Source: Thermoplasmatales archaeon SW_10_69_26 (GTDB taxonomy: Archaea; Thermoplasmatota; SW-10-69-26). From it: DNA of 64,000 bases. The stretch spans positions 16,963-80,962 of the forward strand of contig PXUB01000022.1 of NCBI GenBank assembly GCA_003009755.1, in the 5' to 3' direction. The position numbers and the translations under genes are program-made. Positions within the stretch are counted from its first letter, which is position 1. Every line of letters begins with the position of its first letter. Positions 33,731 through 42,065 of the stretch are shown here, in pieces. The notes below the pieces were generated by a model. The model saw only the letters and a list, made by a program, of their open reading frames with translations. It had not been told where the DNA came from and ran no database searches.

Positions 33731-34277
33731 AGCGGCTTCACGTCGCTGTCACGGGGCGTCGTGACACGGCGCCGGGGAATCGCTCGCACCTCCACGCTGC
33801 GGGGCGAGGCCCTAACCGGCAGAGACCGCCTTAAGCGGTTCCCCTGCCGCGTTGGGGTCCGAGAGGTCGTCGGAGTGCCAGCATGTGCAGGACCTCTCCC
33901 CTCCCCGGTACGCGCTCGTCGCCGTTCCACTGTTCTCAACCCGAGGCAGCGCTCGGACTGGCACTCCGGCGGCGGCCGAGCGTTTACCCCTCCCGCGGAC
34001 GCGGATCCTGGCCGGGCCCTGGAAAGGCTCTTGGATGGGATGCCTCCGCGGGAGGATCCCCTTCACTCGATCCAGATCCCCACATCGAAAAGCAGCCCAC
34101 CGTGCCGGCGAGCCCCTGCGTGGGCGGGGGCGATGACCCGGCCTCATGTTCATCCCCTGCTGCTCCCGCGATCACTCCGCGGGACCTCCATCCATCTCCG
34201 CCCGCCGGCTTGCCTCGCAGGTACCCACCTGTCCCTCTTGAGCGAGGGTGCATCCTGCCGGCGGGCGCATCCACTCT

Positions 34278-34460
34278 ATGGGTGTACACACCTTCGTCAT
34301 CGAGACCGATAGCACGATCGCGGACACCGACGCCCTCGAAGACCTCGTCAAGCTCCTCGAGGACCACGACGACGTCGGCGCGATCAAGGACGCCGGCGAC
34401 TTCCACGACACCGTCGCCGGTCACCTGCTCGGACGCGACGGACCGCCCGAGCTCTCCTGA
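34278..34460 (+). CDS. Small acidic protein at the start of the viral region
   Basis: The 60-residue acidic protein (ETDSTIADTDALEDLVKLLE) has good codon use and starts 10 bases after the large inverted repeat. No family was recognised. A strong hairpin follows its stop. Confidence 0.5.
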   Translation: MGVHTFVIETDSTIADTDALEDLVKLLEDHDDVGAIKDAGDFHDTVAGHLLGRDGPPELS

Positions 34461-34790
34461 CGGTCCCGGTCCTAGCCCCGGCCCGACCGGGCCGGGAGCC
34501 TTCCCCTCCTGCTCACACAAGCGGGATCGCGTAGCCGTGCCCGCGGATTGGACGCCGCGGCAGGCCACGCGCAACCGGTCCCGCATCGGCCGCTTCCACC
34601 CTCGATCGTCTTACTCAGTCTACGGGAACCTCGACGGTGGTCTCTCTCAGATCGCAATCCACGGGAGCGGCCCCTCCCCCCTCTCACACGTCACGACCCG
34701 GGTGCCCCCTGACCTTCTCCAACAGCCTCCCAAGCCTCCACACTCAGGGGCGCCCGGGTCCGACCCTCACCCCTCAGAGGGAGGCTCGCC
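34461..34790. other. Intergenic stretch before the viral early genes
   Basis: Apart from the hairpin and a GGGAGG site at 34779-34784 before ATG 34791, nothing was recognised. Confidence 0.4.
34477..34496 (+). terminator. GC hairpin after the small acidic gene
   Basis: CCCGGCCC (34477-34484), loop GACC, GGGCCGGG (34489-34496). No T-run follows, so it may block or stabilise transcripts rather than end them. Confidence 0.35.
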
Positions 34791-35195
34791 ATGACGAAAC
34801 CCGGCCCCGACCCCGGGCACGGCGGACGCCCACGCCTACCCTGCGAGATTTGCCACCGCCCGAGAGACAGCGACCGCCCGGCGCGAGCCCTCCGGATGAA
34901 CCGTCACGGTCACGAGATCCGCGCCTGCGAGCGCTGCCTCGAGGCCGCTGAGACCACGCGAGACCGCCGCCGGGCCGACCCCAGCGGTCTCGGCCCTGAC
35001 TCCTCACGAGAGGAGATCATCGCCGACCTGCGAGCCAGAACCCCCATCACGATCGCCAGCGGCGACGCCGAGACGATTACCGTTCACGAGGCCGATCACG
35101 ACGCCGTCACCGAGACCGACGACGGCGTCCTCGTCGATCCCAGTCCTTCCCATCACGACAGGAACGGACAGGAGGTGAACGGCGGAGCGCCGTAA
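34791..35195 (+). CDS. Viral zinc-ribbon protein
   Basis: The 134-residue protein has CEICHRP and, 26 residues on, CERCLEA, a two-CxxC zinc ribbon. A basic linker and an acidic, probably disordered C terminus follow. A GGGAGG Shine-Dalgarno site precedes the ATG. The stop overlaps a GCGCCGTAAC motif shared with other viral gene ends. Role unknown, perhaps DNA or protein binding. Confidence 0.6.
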   Translation: MTKPGPDPGHGGRPRLPCEICHRPRDSDRPARALRMNRHGHEIRACERCLEAAETTRDRRRADPSGLGPDSSREEIIADLRARTPITIASGDAETITVHEADHDAVTETDDGVLVDPSPSHHDRNGQEVNGGAP

Positions 35196-35210
35196 CGCCC
35201 AACGAACGCG

Positions 35211-35233
35211 TCACACCCATCCGTAGGGTGTGA
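35211..35233. promoter_or_regulatory. Inverted repeat TCACACCC/GGGTGTGA
   Basis: Perfect eight-base arms (35211-35218, 35226-35233) around a seven-base centre, in the largest gap of the early module. Possible operator or hairpin. Confidence 0.4.
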
Positions 35234-35258
35234 AGAAGAACGAGGGAGGGAGCGGGCA

Positions 35259-35280
35259 CCGGTCCCCTACCCGGGACCGG
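35259..35280. other. Hairpin CCGGTCCC/GGGACCGG
   Basis: Eight-base arms with a six-base loop, between the first inverted repeat and the operator-like palindromes. Confidence 0.35.
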
Positions 35281-35360
35281 AGCAGAGAAGGCCCGCCCCA
35301 TGCCCCCTGCCATCCGGGGCGTAGATGAGCGTATGCAGCCCGAAGGTAAAGAAGTTGCGA

Positions 35361-35378
35361 TGCGCGCGCACGCGCGCA
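35361..35378. other. Alternating purine-pyrimidine tract
   Basis: TGCGCGCGCACGCGCGCA is 18 bases of strict alternation and a near-perfect dyad. It is prone to Z-form or cruciform structure. Confidence 0.4.
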
Positions 35379-35395
35379 GAAAGCGCTCGGCCCTC

Positions 35396-35419
35396 GTTAC
35401 GCGTTCGTTACGCGTAACG
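35396..35419 (+). promoter_or_regulatory. GTTACGCGT direct repeat with 14-base palindrome
   Basis: GTTACGCGT occurs at 35396-35404 and 35407-35415. The second copy belongs to the perfect palindrome CGTTACGCGTAACG (35406-35419). It lies 20 bases before ATG 35439, where an operator or a ParB-type binding site would be expected. Confidence 0.5.
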
Positions 35420-35438
35420 TGCCACAACGCCGCATACG

Positions 35439-35861
35439 ATGTTCGTCGACGATCGAGACAACACACCGAACCAGGAGACGAAAGCCGCGCGCGCCTACGA
35501 GACCGACCTCGAGAACATGGCGGAGGAGATGCCGAACATGACGACCTCTGACCGGATCCGCGCCGCCTGGCGAGCCTACCAGAAGCAGGAGGCCGACCAC
35601 CCGTACGCGGGCGCGGTGAAGAACCTCGAGGACCGGATGCGCCAGCAGGGCTACACCGAGGAGGCCGACGTGTTCGACCTCCTGTTCGCTCTCTTCCAGC
35701 AATGGGCGCGGAACCCGGGGCGGCGCGAGCACGCGGTCGGCATCGTGACGGAGGCCATCATCGACGCGATCGAGCACGAGAGCGAGACCAGCTGCGACGA
35801 CGCTGGGGAGGGTTCGTCCCTCAGCATCCGGCCGAACCCTGCGGCGGAGGTGGACTCGTGA
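35439..35861 (+). CDS. Viral early protein, unknown
   Basis: The 140-residue acidic, helical protein (YETDLENMAEEMPNM, AIIDAIEHESETS) has no recognised family. It is the first gene after the palindromic control region and overlaps the next gene by four bases (GTGA). Confidence 0.6.
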   Translation: MFVDDRDNTPNQETKAARAYETDLENMAEEMPNMTTSDRIRAAWRAYQKQEADHPYAGAVKNLEDRMRQQGYTEEADVFDLLFALFQQWARNPGRREHAVGIVTEAIIDAIEHESETSCDDAGEGSSLSIRPNPAAEVDS

Positions 35862-36082
35862 CCTCGTGCGTCGCGTGCGAGGACGGCGACGGGACCGAGG
35901 TCCCGGCCGAGCTCGGGTTCCTCGAGGTCCCGTTCCTGTGCGCGGACTGCCGGCAGGCAGCCCAAACGCCACCCATGGATGGGTCCACGTTCACGCTTCC
36001 TCGGGAACGCGAGGCGTTCCTCGAGCATCGCGAGAACGTTCTGGGCGTCCAAGACGAGACGGACGCGGAGGTGGCCGCCTGA
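35858..36082 (+). CDS. Viral small zinc-ribbon protein
   Basis: The 74-residue protein has CVACED near the N terminus and CADCRQA further on, a compact two-CxxC zinc ribbon. The GTG start overlaps the previous stop and the stop overlaps the next ATG (TGATG). Confidence 0.6.
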   Translation: MTSCVACEDGDGTEVPAELGFLEVPFLCADCRQAAQTPPMDGSTFTLPREREAFLEHRENVLGVQDETDAEVAA

Positions 36083-36360
36083 TGCCCGTCTGGCGGCGCC
36101 GCATCAGTCCCGGTGAAAGCCCAAGCCGCAAGCTGCCCGGTCCCGAGGAGAGCCTCGAGAATCAGGACATCCCGCGGCACCGGACGTGCAGCACGACCGA
36201 CTGCTACGAGATCCCCGTCATCCCGACGGAGGACGGCTACCGATACAAGCGCGAGGGCGAGACCCGGTACTGCGAGGGTTGCGAGACGGCAGCCGACCAG
36301 GCCGAACGCGACCACGATCGCGCCCAGCACCTCGAGATGACGCAGGGGGACTCATTGTGA
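36082..36360 (+). CDS. Viral small zinc-binding protein
   Basis: The 92-residue protein has CSTTDCYE and YCEGCETA, a likely zinc ribbon, then a charged helix. It overlaps both neighbours by a few bases. Confidence 0.6.
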   Translation: MPVWRRRISPGESPSRKLPGPEESLENQDIPRHRTCSTTDCYEIPVIPTEDGYRYKREGETRYCEGCETAADQAERDHDRAQHLEMTQGDSL

Positions 36361-36629
36361 GCCTGGTTCCGCCGCAGGATCAGCGCTCGCTCGCCGAGCT
36401 CCGGGAGACCTGCGGGAATAGGCTGGACAAGCAGAAGATCGCCGTGCTCGTCCTCGACGAGCATGACGATCCCGTGCCGGCCCGCGTCATCGCCGACCAG
36501 GTCCACAGGTACGGTGGCATCAGCTCCTGCGAGGCCGCGACCGCGCTCCGCACGCACCCCAGCGTCGAGCACGAGACCTGCCCAGACCGGGGCGTCCACG
36601 TCTACTGGACCACGGAGGGGGAGACGTGA
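36357..36629 (+). CDS. Viral protein, possible winged-helix
   Basis: The 90-residue protein has a helix-turn-helix-like run: KIAVLVLDEHDDPVPARVIA, then YGGISSCEAATALRTH, then a strand pair HETCPDRGVHVYWTT that could be a wing. DNA binding is inferred. The GTG overlaps the upstream stop. Confidence 0.55.
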   Translation: MSLVPPQDQRSLAELRETCGNRLDKQKIAVLVLDEHDDPVPARVIADQVHRYGGISSCEAATALRTHPSVEHETCPDRGVHVYWTTEGET

Positions 36630-37198
36630 CTCTCCTCGGCATCGACCCCAGCCTGCGGAACACCGGCGTCGTCAGCCTCGACCCGTCGATGGGCACGATC
36701 ACCCGCGTCGAGGTTATCCGCACAAGCAAGCAGGCCGACCGGAAGAACCTGCGCGTCGGCGAGGACGATCTCCGCCGAGCCCGACGCATCGCTCGCGAGC
36801 TCGAGCAGCTCGTCGACCAGGAGCAGCCCGTCGCCGTGTTCGGCGAGCTTCCCGGCGGCTCCCGATCGAACCGCGCGTCCAAGGGCTTCGGCATCGTGCT
36901 CGGCGCGATCGGCGCCGTCACCGAGCTGCGCGACCTCCCCACCGGATGGGAGACCCAGTTCGCGCTGAAGAAAGCCTGCACCGGCGACGGGCAGGCGACC
37001 AAGACCGCGGTCGCCGACCACGTCCAGGACCACTACGCCTGGGAGGACGAGCTCCCGGACGCGAAGACCCGCCGGCAGCACGTGTTCGACGCGGCCGCGG
37101 CCCTGTACGCGAACCGCGAGTGCGACCTCTACCGCATGGCCGTCCAGCAGTCCACCCCTCACGCTTCAGCCGCTCAGCAGGAAGGTGAACACACGTGA
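36626..37198 (+). CDS. RuvC-like Holliday junction resolvase
   Basis: The 190-residue RNase H-fold protein has GIDPSLRNTGVV with the first catalytic Asp, FGELPGGSRS with Glu, and QHVFDAAAALYA with the late Asp, the RuvC catalytic layout. Viruses use such enzymes to resolve branched DNA before packaging. The GTG overlaps the previous gene. Confidence 0.8.
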   Translation: MTLLGIDPSLRNTGVVSLDPSMGTITRVEVIRTSKQADRKNLRVGEDDLRRARRIARELEQLVDQEQPVAVFGELPGGSRSNRASKGFGIVLGAIGAVTELRDLPTGWETQFALKKACTGDGQATKTAVADHVQDHYAWEDELPDAKTRRQHVFDAAAALYANRECDLYRMAVQQSTPHASAAQQEGEHT

Positions 37199-39105
37199 CC
37201 GAACAGACCGACCAGCGCGGCCTCGGCGCCTACGCGCCCGAGCTCGCGCCCGACCTACCCGACGCGACCACCGTCCGGATCAGCCTCAACGAGCTGCATC
37301 CGGGCGACGAGAACCCGAGAGAACAACTCGACGACATCGAACCCCTCGCCCAAAGCATCGCGAGCGAGGGCCTCCAGAACCCCATCGCCGTCCGCCCGAA
37401 CGGCGACGGGTTCGAGATCGTTCACGGCCACCGCCGCTACGCTGCCCTCGACCAGTTAGGCGTTGAGGACGCGCCTTGTCTCGTGCGCGAGGACCTGGAC
37501 GATGAGGGCACCGCGCTGGCGCGCACGATCGAGAACCACCAGCGCGCCGACCTCACCCCCTACGAGGAAGCCCACAGCTTCCAGGTCGCGCTCGACACCG
37601 GCCTCACCCAGGCCGAGCTCGCCGAGCGCGCCGGCGTCAGCCCGGACACGATCCGCCGACGCCTCAAGCTGCTCGACGTCCCCGAGGACGTCGCCGAGAA
37701 GGTCGGCACAACGACCGGGTACTCGATGGAAATCGCCGACCTCGTCCGCGACCTGATCCTGGCGAAGGACGACGTCGACGACGGGTTCCAGGACCACGTC
37801 GACACGATGATCGAGCACACGATCGAGAAACTGCCCGCCGTCAACCACAACGGCCACACCCAACGCGTCGACAGCTGGGCGCGCAACGTCTCCCACAAAT
37901 GGGCCCAAGCCGGCCTGGTGGTCGGTCACTCCTTCAAACGCGACGTCGGGCTCAGCCACCAAGAGAAAGCGTGGTTCAACGAGACCGACCACCCGCGTGT
38001 CCAGGAGCTCCACGAGGAGCTCGACGAGCTCGAGTCCATCTCTTGGATGGACCACCAGGGCGAGGAGTACCAGGAGGTCATCGACCTCGACGGTTACGCC
38101 CGCATCATGGGGGAGGCCGCTGGCCTCTACGAGGACGCCCACGAGGACGATGACGACGACGGGAAGACTCTAAGACAGCGCCGCAACCGACTGAAGCGAA
38201 AGCAGCGAAGCGCCGTCAAGAGCGCCACGAAGCAACGCGTCCGCGACACCGTGAGCGAGAAACTCGCCGGGCGTGTAACCACGTTCGACCAAGCCCGAGA
38301 CAGCCTCGCCCGCATCCGCCTTCGCTCCGCGTCCTGGTGGAACCCGGACAAGCGCGACATCGCCACGATCGCCGAGACCGTCGACGTCGATGTCGCCCGC
38401 CTCGAAGACGTGTTCGGGGGTCGAGCTGGGAACGAGGAGGCGATGGACGAGCTCGTCGACGGCCTGCTCGAGAGCGATGATACGGGCGCCGCCTTGGCCC
38501 GGTTCTGGCTGAGCGTCGAGATTCTCCGCCAGGAGCCCGCGGACCCGACTACGCCCGAGGTCAACACCTGGTCCGAGATCGCGAAGGAGTGGCTCGGTGG
38601 AACGCCTGCCCAGCTGGCACAGTGGAGCCGTCAAAGCCTCGAGGCCAACGGCGAGCTACCGCCGTCGTCGCCGACGGTCCGCCTCGCCCGCGAGTCCACG
38701 CCGAACGAGGACGGCGAGATGGAGCACCTCGCGCAAGCCGTCTCGAAGGGGTCCCGTGCCTTGTGCGGGCACCGGTTCGAGGACGTCGAGACGGCGGACG
38801 AGACCCAGGCCGGCCAGTGCGAGGCGTGCTGGGACATGGCCGACGAGTACGACCTGACCATCCTCACCGGCGAACGCGCCACCAAGGAAGACCTCGAGGC
38901 TGTGCTCGACACGCTCGGGGAGTACGTGGACCCGGGCATCCCTCTCGATCGGACCCTGCCCGACCTCGCGCCGAGCGATCTGCGGGACCTGGCCGACGAC
39001 CTGGGCGTCCCCGACGACGTCGACGACGAGGACATCATCGTCGCCGTGAAGGAACAAATCCCCGCGGAGGCCGACATCGGGGAGGAAGGTGGCGACGATG
39101 GCTGA
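37195..39105 (+). CDS. ParB/Spo0J-like protein with long C-terminal extension
   Basis: Residues about 25-110 form a ParB nuclease-like domain with NPREQLDDIEPLAQSI, IVHGHRRYAAL and the ENHQRADLTPYEEA block. A helix-turn-helix follows (TQAELAERAGVSPDTIRRRL). The remaining 450 residues are unusual, with a basic coiled stretch (QRRNRLKRKQRSAVKSATK) and a CEACW zinc-like patch near 545. Roles could be genome partition or transcription control. GTG 37195 has an AAGGTGA site. Confidence 0.8.
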   Translation: MTEQTDQRGLGAYAPELAPDLPDATTVRISLNELHPGDENPREQLDDIEPLAQSIASEGLQNPIAVRPNGDGFEIVHGHRRYAALDQLGVEDAPCLVREDLDDEGTALARTIENHQRADLTPYEEAHSFQVALDTGLTQAELAERAGVSPDTIRRRLKLLDVPEDVAEKVGTTTGYSMEIADLVRDLILAKDDVDDGFQDHVDTMIEHTIEKLPAVNHNGHTQRVDSWARNVSHKWAQAGLVVGHSFKRDVGLSHQEKAWFNETDHPRVQELHEELDELESISWMDHQGEEYQEVIDLDGYARIMGEAAGLYEDAHEDDDDDGKTLRQRRNRLKRKQRSAVKSATKQRVRDTVSEKLAGRVTTFDQARDSLARIRLRSASWWNPDKRDIATIAETVDVDVARLEDVFGGRAGNEEAMDELVDGLLESDDTGAALARFWLSVEILRQEPADPTTPEVNTWSEIAKEWLGGTPAQLAQWSRQSLEANGELPPSSPTVRLARESTPNEDGEMEHLAQAVSKGSRALCGHRFEDVETADETQAGQCEACWDMADEYDLTILTGERATKEDLEAVLDTLGEYVDPGIPLDRTLPDLAPSDLRDLADDLGVPDDVDDEDIIVAVKEQIPAEADIGEEGGDDG

Positions 39106-39871
39106 GACGGTCAAAACGGTCAAGACGGTGCACTCTGAGCGCGAGCCGGTGGCCTCGTGCAAGATTTCGAGCGCGAACCTCCAGTACCTCCTCGACTGGG
39201 TGTCAACCATCAACGGGGAGGTGAAGCTTGAGCTCGACGGTGGCACGCTGTCGTATCGGGAGATCGGCGCGGCGCACGTCTGCATGGTCACCGGCAGTGC
39301 GCCCGTGCTTGAGCAGGAGGGCGAGGCCGAGATCGGGGTCGACGTCGACCTCGTCACGGACCTGCTCAAGCCGGTGCCGATCGCGGCGCCCGACCCGTTC
39401 CGGCTCGAGGTGTACGAGGCGGGCCCGCTCGTTCTCGAACACGCTCGCTATGAGTACGAGCTCCAGGTCCTCGACACGAGCGGCATGACGGATCCGAAGG
39501 ACCCGGACCTCGAGCTCCCCTGCCGGTTCACGATCACGGCGCGGGACTGGAGCAACTTCCTCCGCCGCGCGGACAAGGCCAGCTCCTACATCAAGCTCGC
39601 CGGGCACCCGGACGGCGTCACAGGGACTGCCGAGGGCGACCAGGTGTCCCTCACGCACAAGCTCGACTGTGACGAGCACGAGTTCGACAGCGGGCACGAG
39701 GACCAGGTCGCCAGCCTGTTCAGCCTGGACTACCTGGACAGTTTCCGAAAGGCGCAAAGCTTCCAGGGAGACGTCCGCTTCCGGCTGGGGAACGACTACC
39801 CGATCGACTGGGAAGCTCGCCCCGGCGAGTGCGTGCTGACGGGTCAACTGGCGCCGCGCATCGAGGACTAA
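39098..39871 (+). CDS. Viral PCNA-like DNA sliding clamp
   Basis: The 257-residue protein follows the archaeal PCNA layout: an N-terminal half ending before ELPCRFTITARDW, then SNFLRRADKASSYIKL, the LFSLDYLDSFRKAQ helix-strand, and the end RLGNDYPIDWE...GQLAPRIED. These match the C-terminal half of archaeal and eukaryotic PCNA, including the LAPRIE tail. A ring-shaped trimer that holds polymerase and nucleases on DNA is expected. ATG 39098 was preferred; GTG 39089 would add three residues. Confidence 0.85.
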   Translation: MAETVKTVKTVHSEREPVASCKISSANLQYLLDWVSTINGEVKLELDGGTLSYREIGAAHVCMVTGSAPVLEQEGEAEIGVDVDLVTDLLKPVPIAAPDPFRLEVYEAGPLVLEHARYEYELQVLDTSGMTDPKDPDLELPCRFTITARDWSNFLRRADKASSYIKLAGHPDGVTGTAEGDQVSLTHKLDCDEHEFDSGHEDQVASLFSLDYLDSFRKAQSFQGDVRFRLGNDYPIDWEARPGECVLTGQLAPRIED

Positions 39872-39917
39872 CCATGTCGGACGTCACCGACGAGGACGAG
39901 GACGGGGGTGAGGCGTG

Positions 39918-40406
39918 ATGGTGGGTGGCCTGTCGAATAGCTTCCAGGAGCACGTCAGCGTCGGCGAGGCCGCGTTCGGGCTATTCCAAGAGCACCTGCC
40001 CGTCGACGAGTGGGCCAAGGAGGCCGCCGACCGCCCCGCCAAGCGCGAAGCCGAGGGCGAGGACCACGAGCCGGACGAGCTGTACGAGGTCGCAGAAGAC
40101 CATCGGCACGTGTTCATCGAGGCGTGGAGCGAGGTCCGCGCACTCCTCGAGGAGGAGGGCTACGAGACGAAGGAGTTCCACGAGCAGGTGATGGGCCACT
40201 CGTCAGGTGCGACGTGCGCGTGGTGCCACCCCGACCTCGACGGCACCTGGCAGATCGTCGGCCCCGACGGCGACCCCTGGTTCGGCGAAGGCAGCCCGAA
40301 CCCGGTGTTCCAGGCGTTCTTCGACCAGGCGCGCGAGCAGCTGCCGCAGCCGGTGTTCGAGGCCGCGTTCCCGATGAGCGACTACGAGACGGACGGTGAG
40401 GCGTGA
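39918..40406 (+). CDS. Viral protein, unknown, with CxxC
   Basis: The 162-residue acidic protein contains SSGATCAWCHPDLDGTW, a CxxCH motif, and long helices. A tiny open frame (MSDVTDEDEDGGEA, from 39874) ends at its start, so it is translated with or coupled to PCNA. GGTGA precedes ATG 39918. No family was recognised. Confidence 0.6.
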   Translation: MVGGLSNSFQEHVSVGEAAFGLFQEHLPVDEWAKEAADRPAKREAEGEDHEPDELYEVAEDHRHVFIEAWSEVRALLEEEGYETKEFHEQVMGHSSGATCAWCHPDLDGTWQIVGPDGDPWFGEGSPNPVFQAFFDQAREQLPQPVFEAAFPMSDYETDGEA

Positions 40407-40762
40407 TGGCCAGCCGACCGAAGACACTTGAGGAACTCCTCGACCTCCTCCACGAGAGGGCCGGCGCGGACGGGCTCGACGTCCGCATCGAAGCATCAAC
40501 GGAACACGACGAGTTGAGCGAAGTCACGCCCGTCGAGGTCACCGTCTCCCTTCCCGCTGGTGGGAGGACTGTGGCTGAGGAGTCCAATCCCTGCCGGGAG
40601 ATGGATCTCAGCACGGCGCTCTACCGCGTCGTCCGTCGCGTCCTCAGAGAGCGCGAGCGGGGACACTACGAGGACTGGCAGCCCGACGGAGACGACGTCC
40701 AATCCGTCGAGATGGGAGCCCTGCTTGAAGAGGACGAGGACGGAGGCGAGGCGGATGGGTAG
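40406..40762 (+). CDS. Viral protein, unknown
   Basis: The 118-residue acidic protein (TLEELLDLLHERAGADGLDV) is preceded by GGTGAGGCGTG and the TGATG overlap. No family was recognised. Confidence 0.55.
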   Translation: MASRPKTLEELLDLLHERAGADGLDVRIEASTEHDELSEVTPVEVTVSLPAGGRTVAEESNPCREMDLSTALYRVVRRVLRERERGHYEDWQPDGDDVQSVEMGALLEEDEDGGEADG

Positions 40763-40877
40763 GACCATCCGCATGGCCTGCCGCTGCCCGACCGGGAGCA
40801 GCGCCATGCTCCAGGACCACATGGACCGAGAGGGCGAATGGCAGGTCCGGCTCTGCCGCTACGGAGGTGACGCCTGA
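40755..40877 (+). CDS. Viral microprotein with Cys pairs
   Basis: The 40-residue frame has CRCPTG and LCRYGG and overlaps the genes on both sides by 8 and 1 bases. A GGAGGTGA-like site ends it for the next gene. Short, so uncertain. Confidence 0.4.
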   Translation: MGRTIRMACRCPTGSSAMLQDHMDREGEWQVRLCRYGGDA

Positions 40878-41071
40878 TGGATCTTACCGGCGCCGAGACC
40901 GACGGGGACCGGCCGGGCGTCTGCGATACCGACGGTTGCGGGCGCCCGGCAGCGTTCGGGAGATGTCGACCCTGTCAGCGCGCCTGGAGACGCGGCAAGG
41001 AGTACGCGACCGACCGCATCGAGGCGCGGATCCGAGAGAAACTGCTCGGCGGGGTGGTCGACCGTGCCTGA
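40877..41071 (+). CDS. Viral small zinc-finger protein
   Basis: The 64-residue protein has CDTDGCGR and CRPCQRAWRRGK, a four-Cys zinc site and a basic helix. A GGAGGTGA ribosome site precedes the ATG, which overlaps the upstream stop. Confidence 0.6.
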   Translation: MDLTGAETDGDRPGVCDTDGCGRPAAFGRCRPCQRAWRRGKEYATDRIEARIREKLLGGVVDRA

Positions 41072-42065
41072 CGGCGAGCCGCGCCCATCTCAGGCCCCGC
41101 CGCGCGTCCAGCCGGCGCCCGAGGGCGACTACGAGACGACCGAGGACGACGCGCCCGGGAAGCACGTGTGCCCGTTCTGTCCCGAGGACAGCCAGTACAG
41201 CAGCTACGCGAAGGCGAAGATCGTGCAGCACGCGACGACGTGGTGCGAGCACGCGTCCGACGAAGTGACGCGCGCCGATGTCGAGGCGATCCTCGACCCC
41301 GACGACGAGACCACGGTCGACCAGATCCTCGCCGAGTACGACCCTGACCACGAGCCCTCGCCGGACGCCGTCGACGAGGACACTTCCCACGAAGACGACG
41401 AGCCCGCCGAAGAGTCCATCCTGGCGAAGGGTCAAAACGAGCCGCCGCACCCCGTCGACGAGGATCCCGACCAGGACGACGGCGAGGCGGACGATCTCGA
41501 CCGGGCCGACCTGCCCGCCCTCCCCAAGGACCTCGAGCAGCACGTCAAAGAGCAGTCCTACCAGGGCGACACGGTGCGCGCCATGCTGCACCTCGCAGAC
41601 CGGGGAGAGCCCGTCTCCACGAGCGATCTCGATGACGTGCTCGGCCAAGTCTGGGACCTCGACGACCCCAGCCAGCGCCGGTCCGACGCGGTCAAACTCG
41701 TGAACAAGAAGGGCTGCCTCGAGGATGAGGGCTGGGGAGAGTGGAGCCTTGCCCGGCGACACCAGCGCCGGCGGCGACGTCGACGATCCGGATCCCGGGG
41801 ACCCCCCTCCTCCGAGCCCTCCTCCCCAACCGAGGACACCAAGCCCGACCCGGAACCCGTGAGGGAGACGACCACCACCAACGAGGACTCCCCCGACAAG
41901 GACGAGCGGGCGGTCAGGCTCGAGCTCGACTCCGAGGAGGCCGAGCTCGCCGAGCAGGCGCTACGCGAGATGCTTGCCGGCATGAACCAGACGCCGTCCG
42001 GGCAGCGCACCGTCCTGAAGCTCTGGCACCGCTTAGACGAGCAGCGACAGGAGGCCGAGCCATGA
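41064..42065 (+). CDS. Viral protein with zinc finger and acidic disordered regions
   Basis: The 333-residue protein starts with a Pro-rich tail, then a CPFC...HATTWCEH pattern like a C2H2/CCHC finger. A long Asp/Glu-rich region follows. A winged-helix-like segment (DTVRAMLHLADRGEPVSTSDL) and an arginine cluster RRHQRRRRRRR come next, with a final helical domain. Possibly a DNA-binding early or packaging protein; no family assigned. Confidence 0.6.
   Translation: MPDGEPRPSQAPPRVQPAPEGDYETTEDDAPGKHVCPFCPEDSQYSSYAKAKIVQHATTWCEHASDEVTRADVEAILDPDDETTVDQILAEYDPDHEPSPDAVDEDTSHEDDEPAEESILAKGQNEPPHPVDEDPDQDDGEADDLDRADLPALPKDLEQHVKEQSYQGDTVRAMLHLADRGEPVSTSDLDDVLGQVWDLDDPSQRRSDAVKLVNKKGCLEDEGWGEWSLARRHQRRRRRRRSGSRGPPSSEPSSPTEDTKPDPEPVRETTTTNEDSPDKDERAVRLELDSEEAELAEQALREMLAGMNQTPSGQRTVLKLWHRLDEQRQEAEP

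Larger units (their letters stand above)
33186..34277. other. Long non-coding stretch at the host-virus transition
   Basis: No convincing gene. Besides the two repeats it holds large inverted repeats: 33871-33881 with 33958-33968, 33989-33999 with 34045-34055, and 34199-34209 with 34257-34267. The last encloses nested stems CCTCGC/GCGAGG and AGGT/ACCT. A short ACCGC-CTTAA-GCGGT dyad also lies near 33826-33840. Confidence 0.5.

Noticed and set aside
33186-34277. Possible tRNA gene as viral attachment site
   Set aside because: GTTCTCAACCCGAG near 33933 resembles a T-arm, but no acceptor stem or anticodon arm could be fitted around it.
35300-35551. Plus-strand small frame over the palindromic control region
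   Set aside because: Arginine-rich translation across the Z-prone tract and palindromes, overlapping a better gene at 35439.
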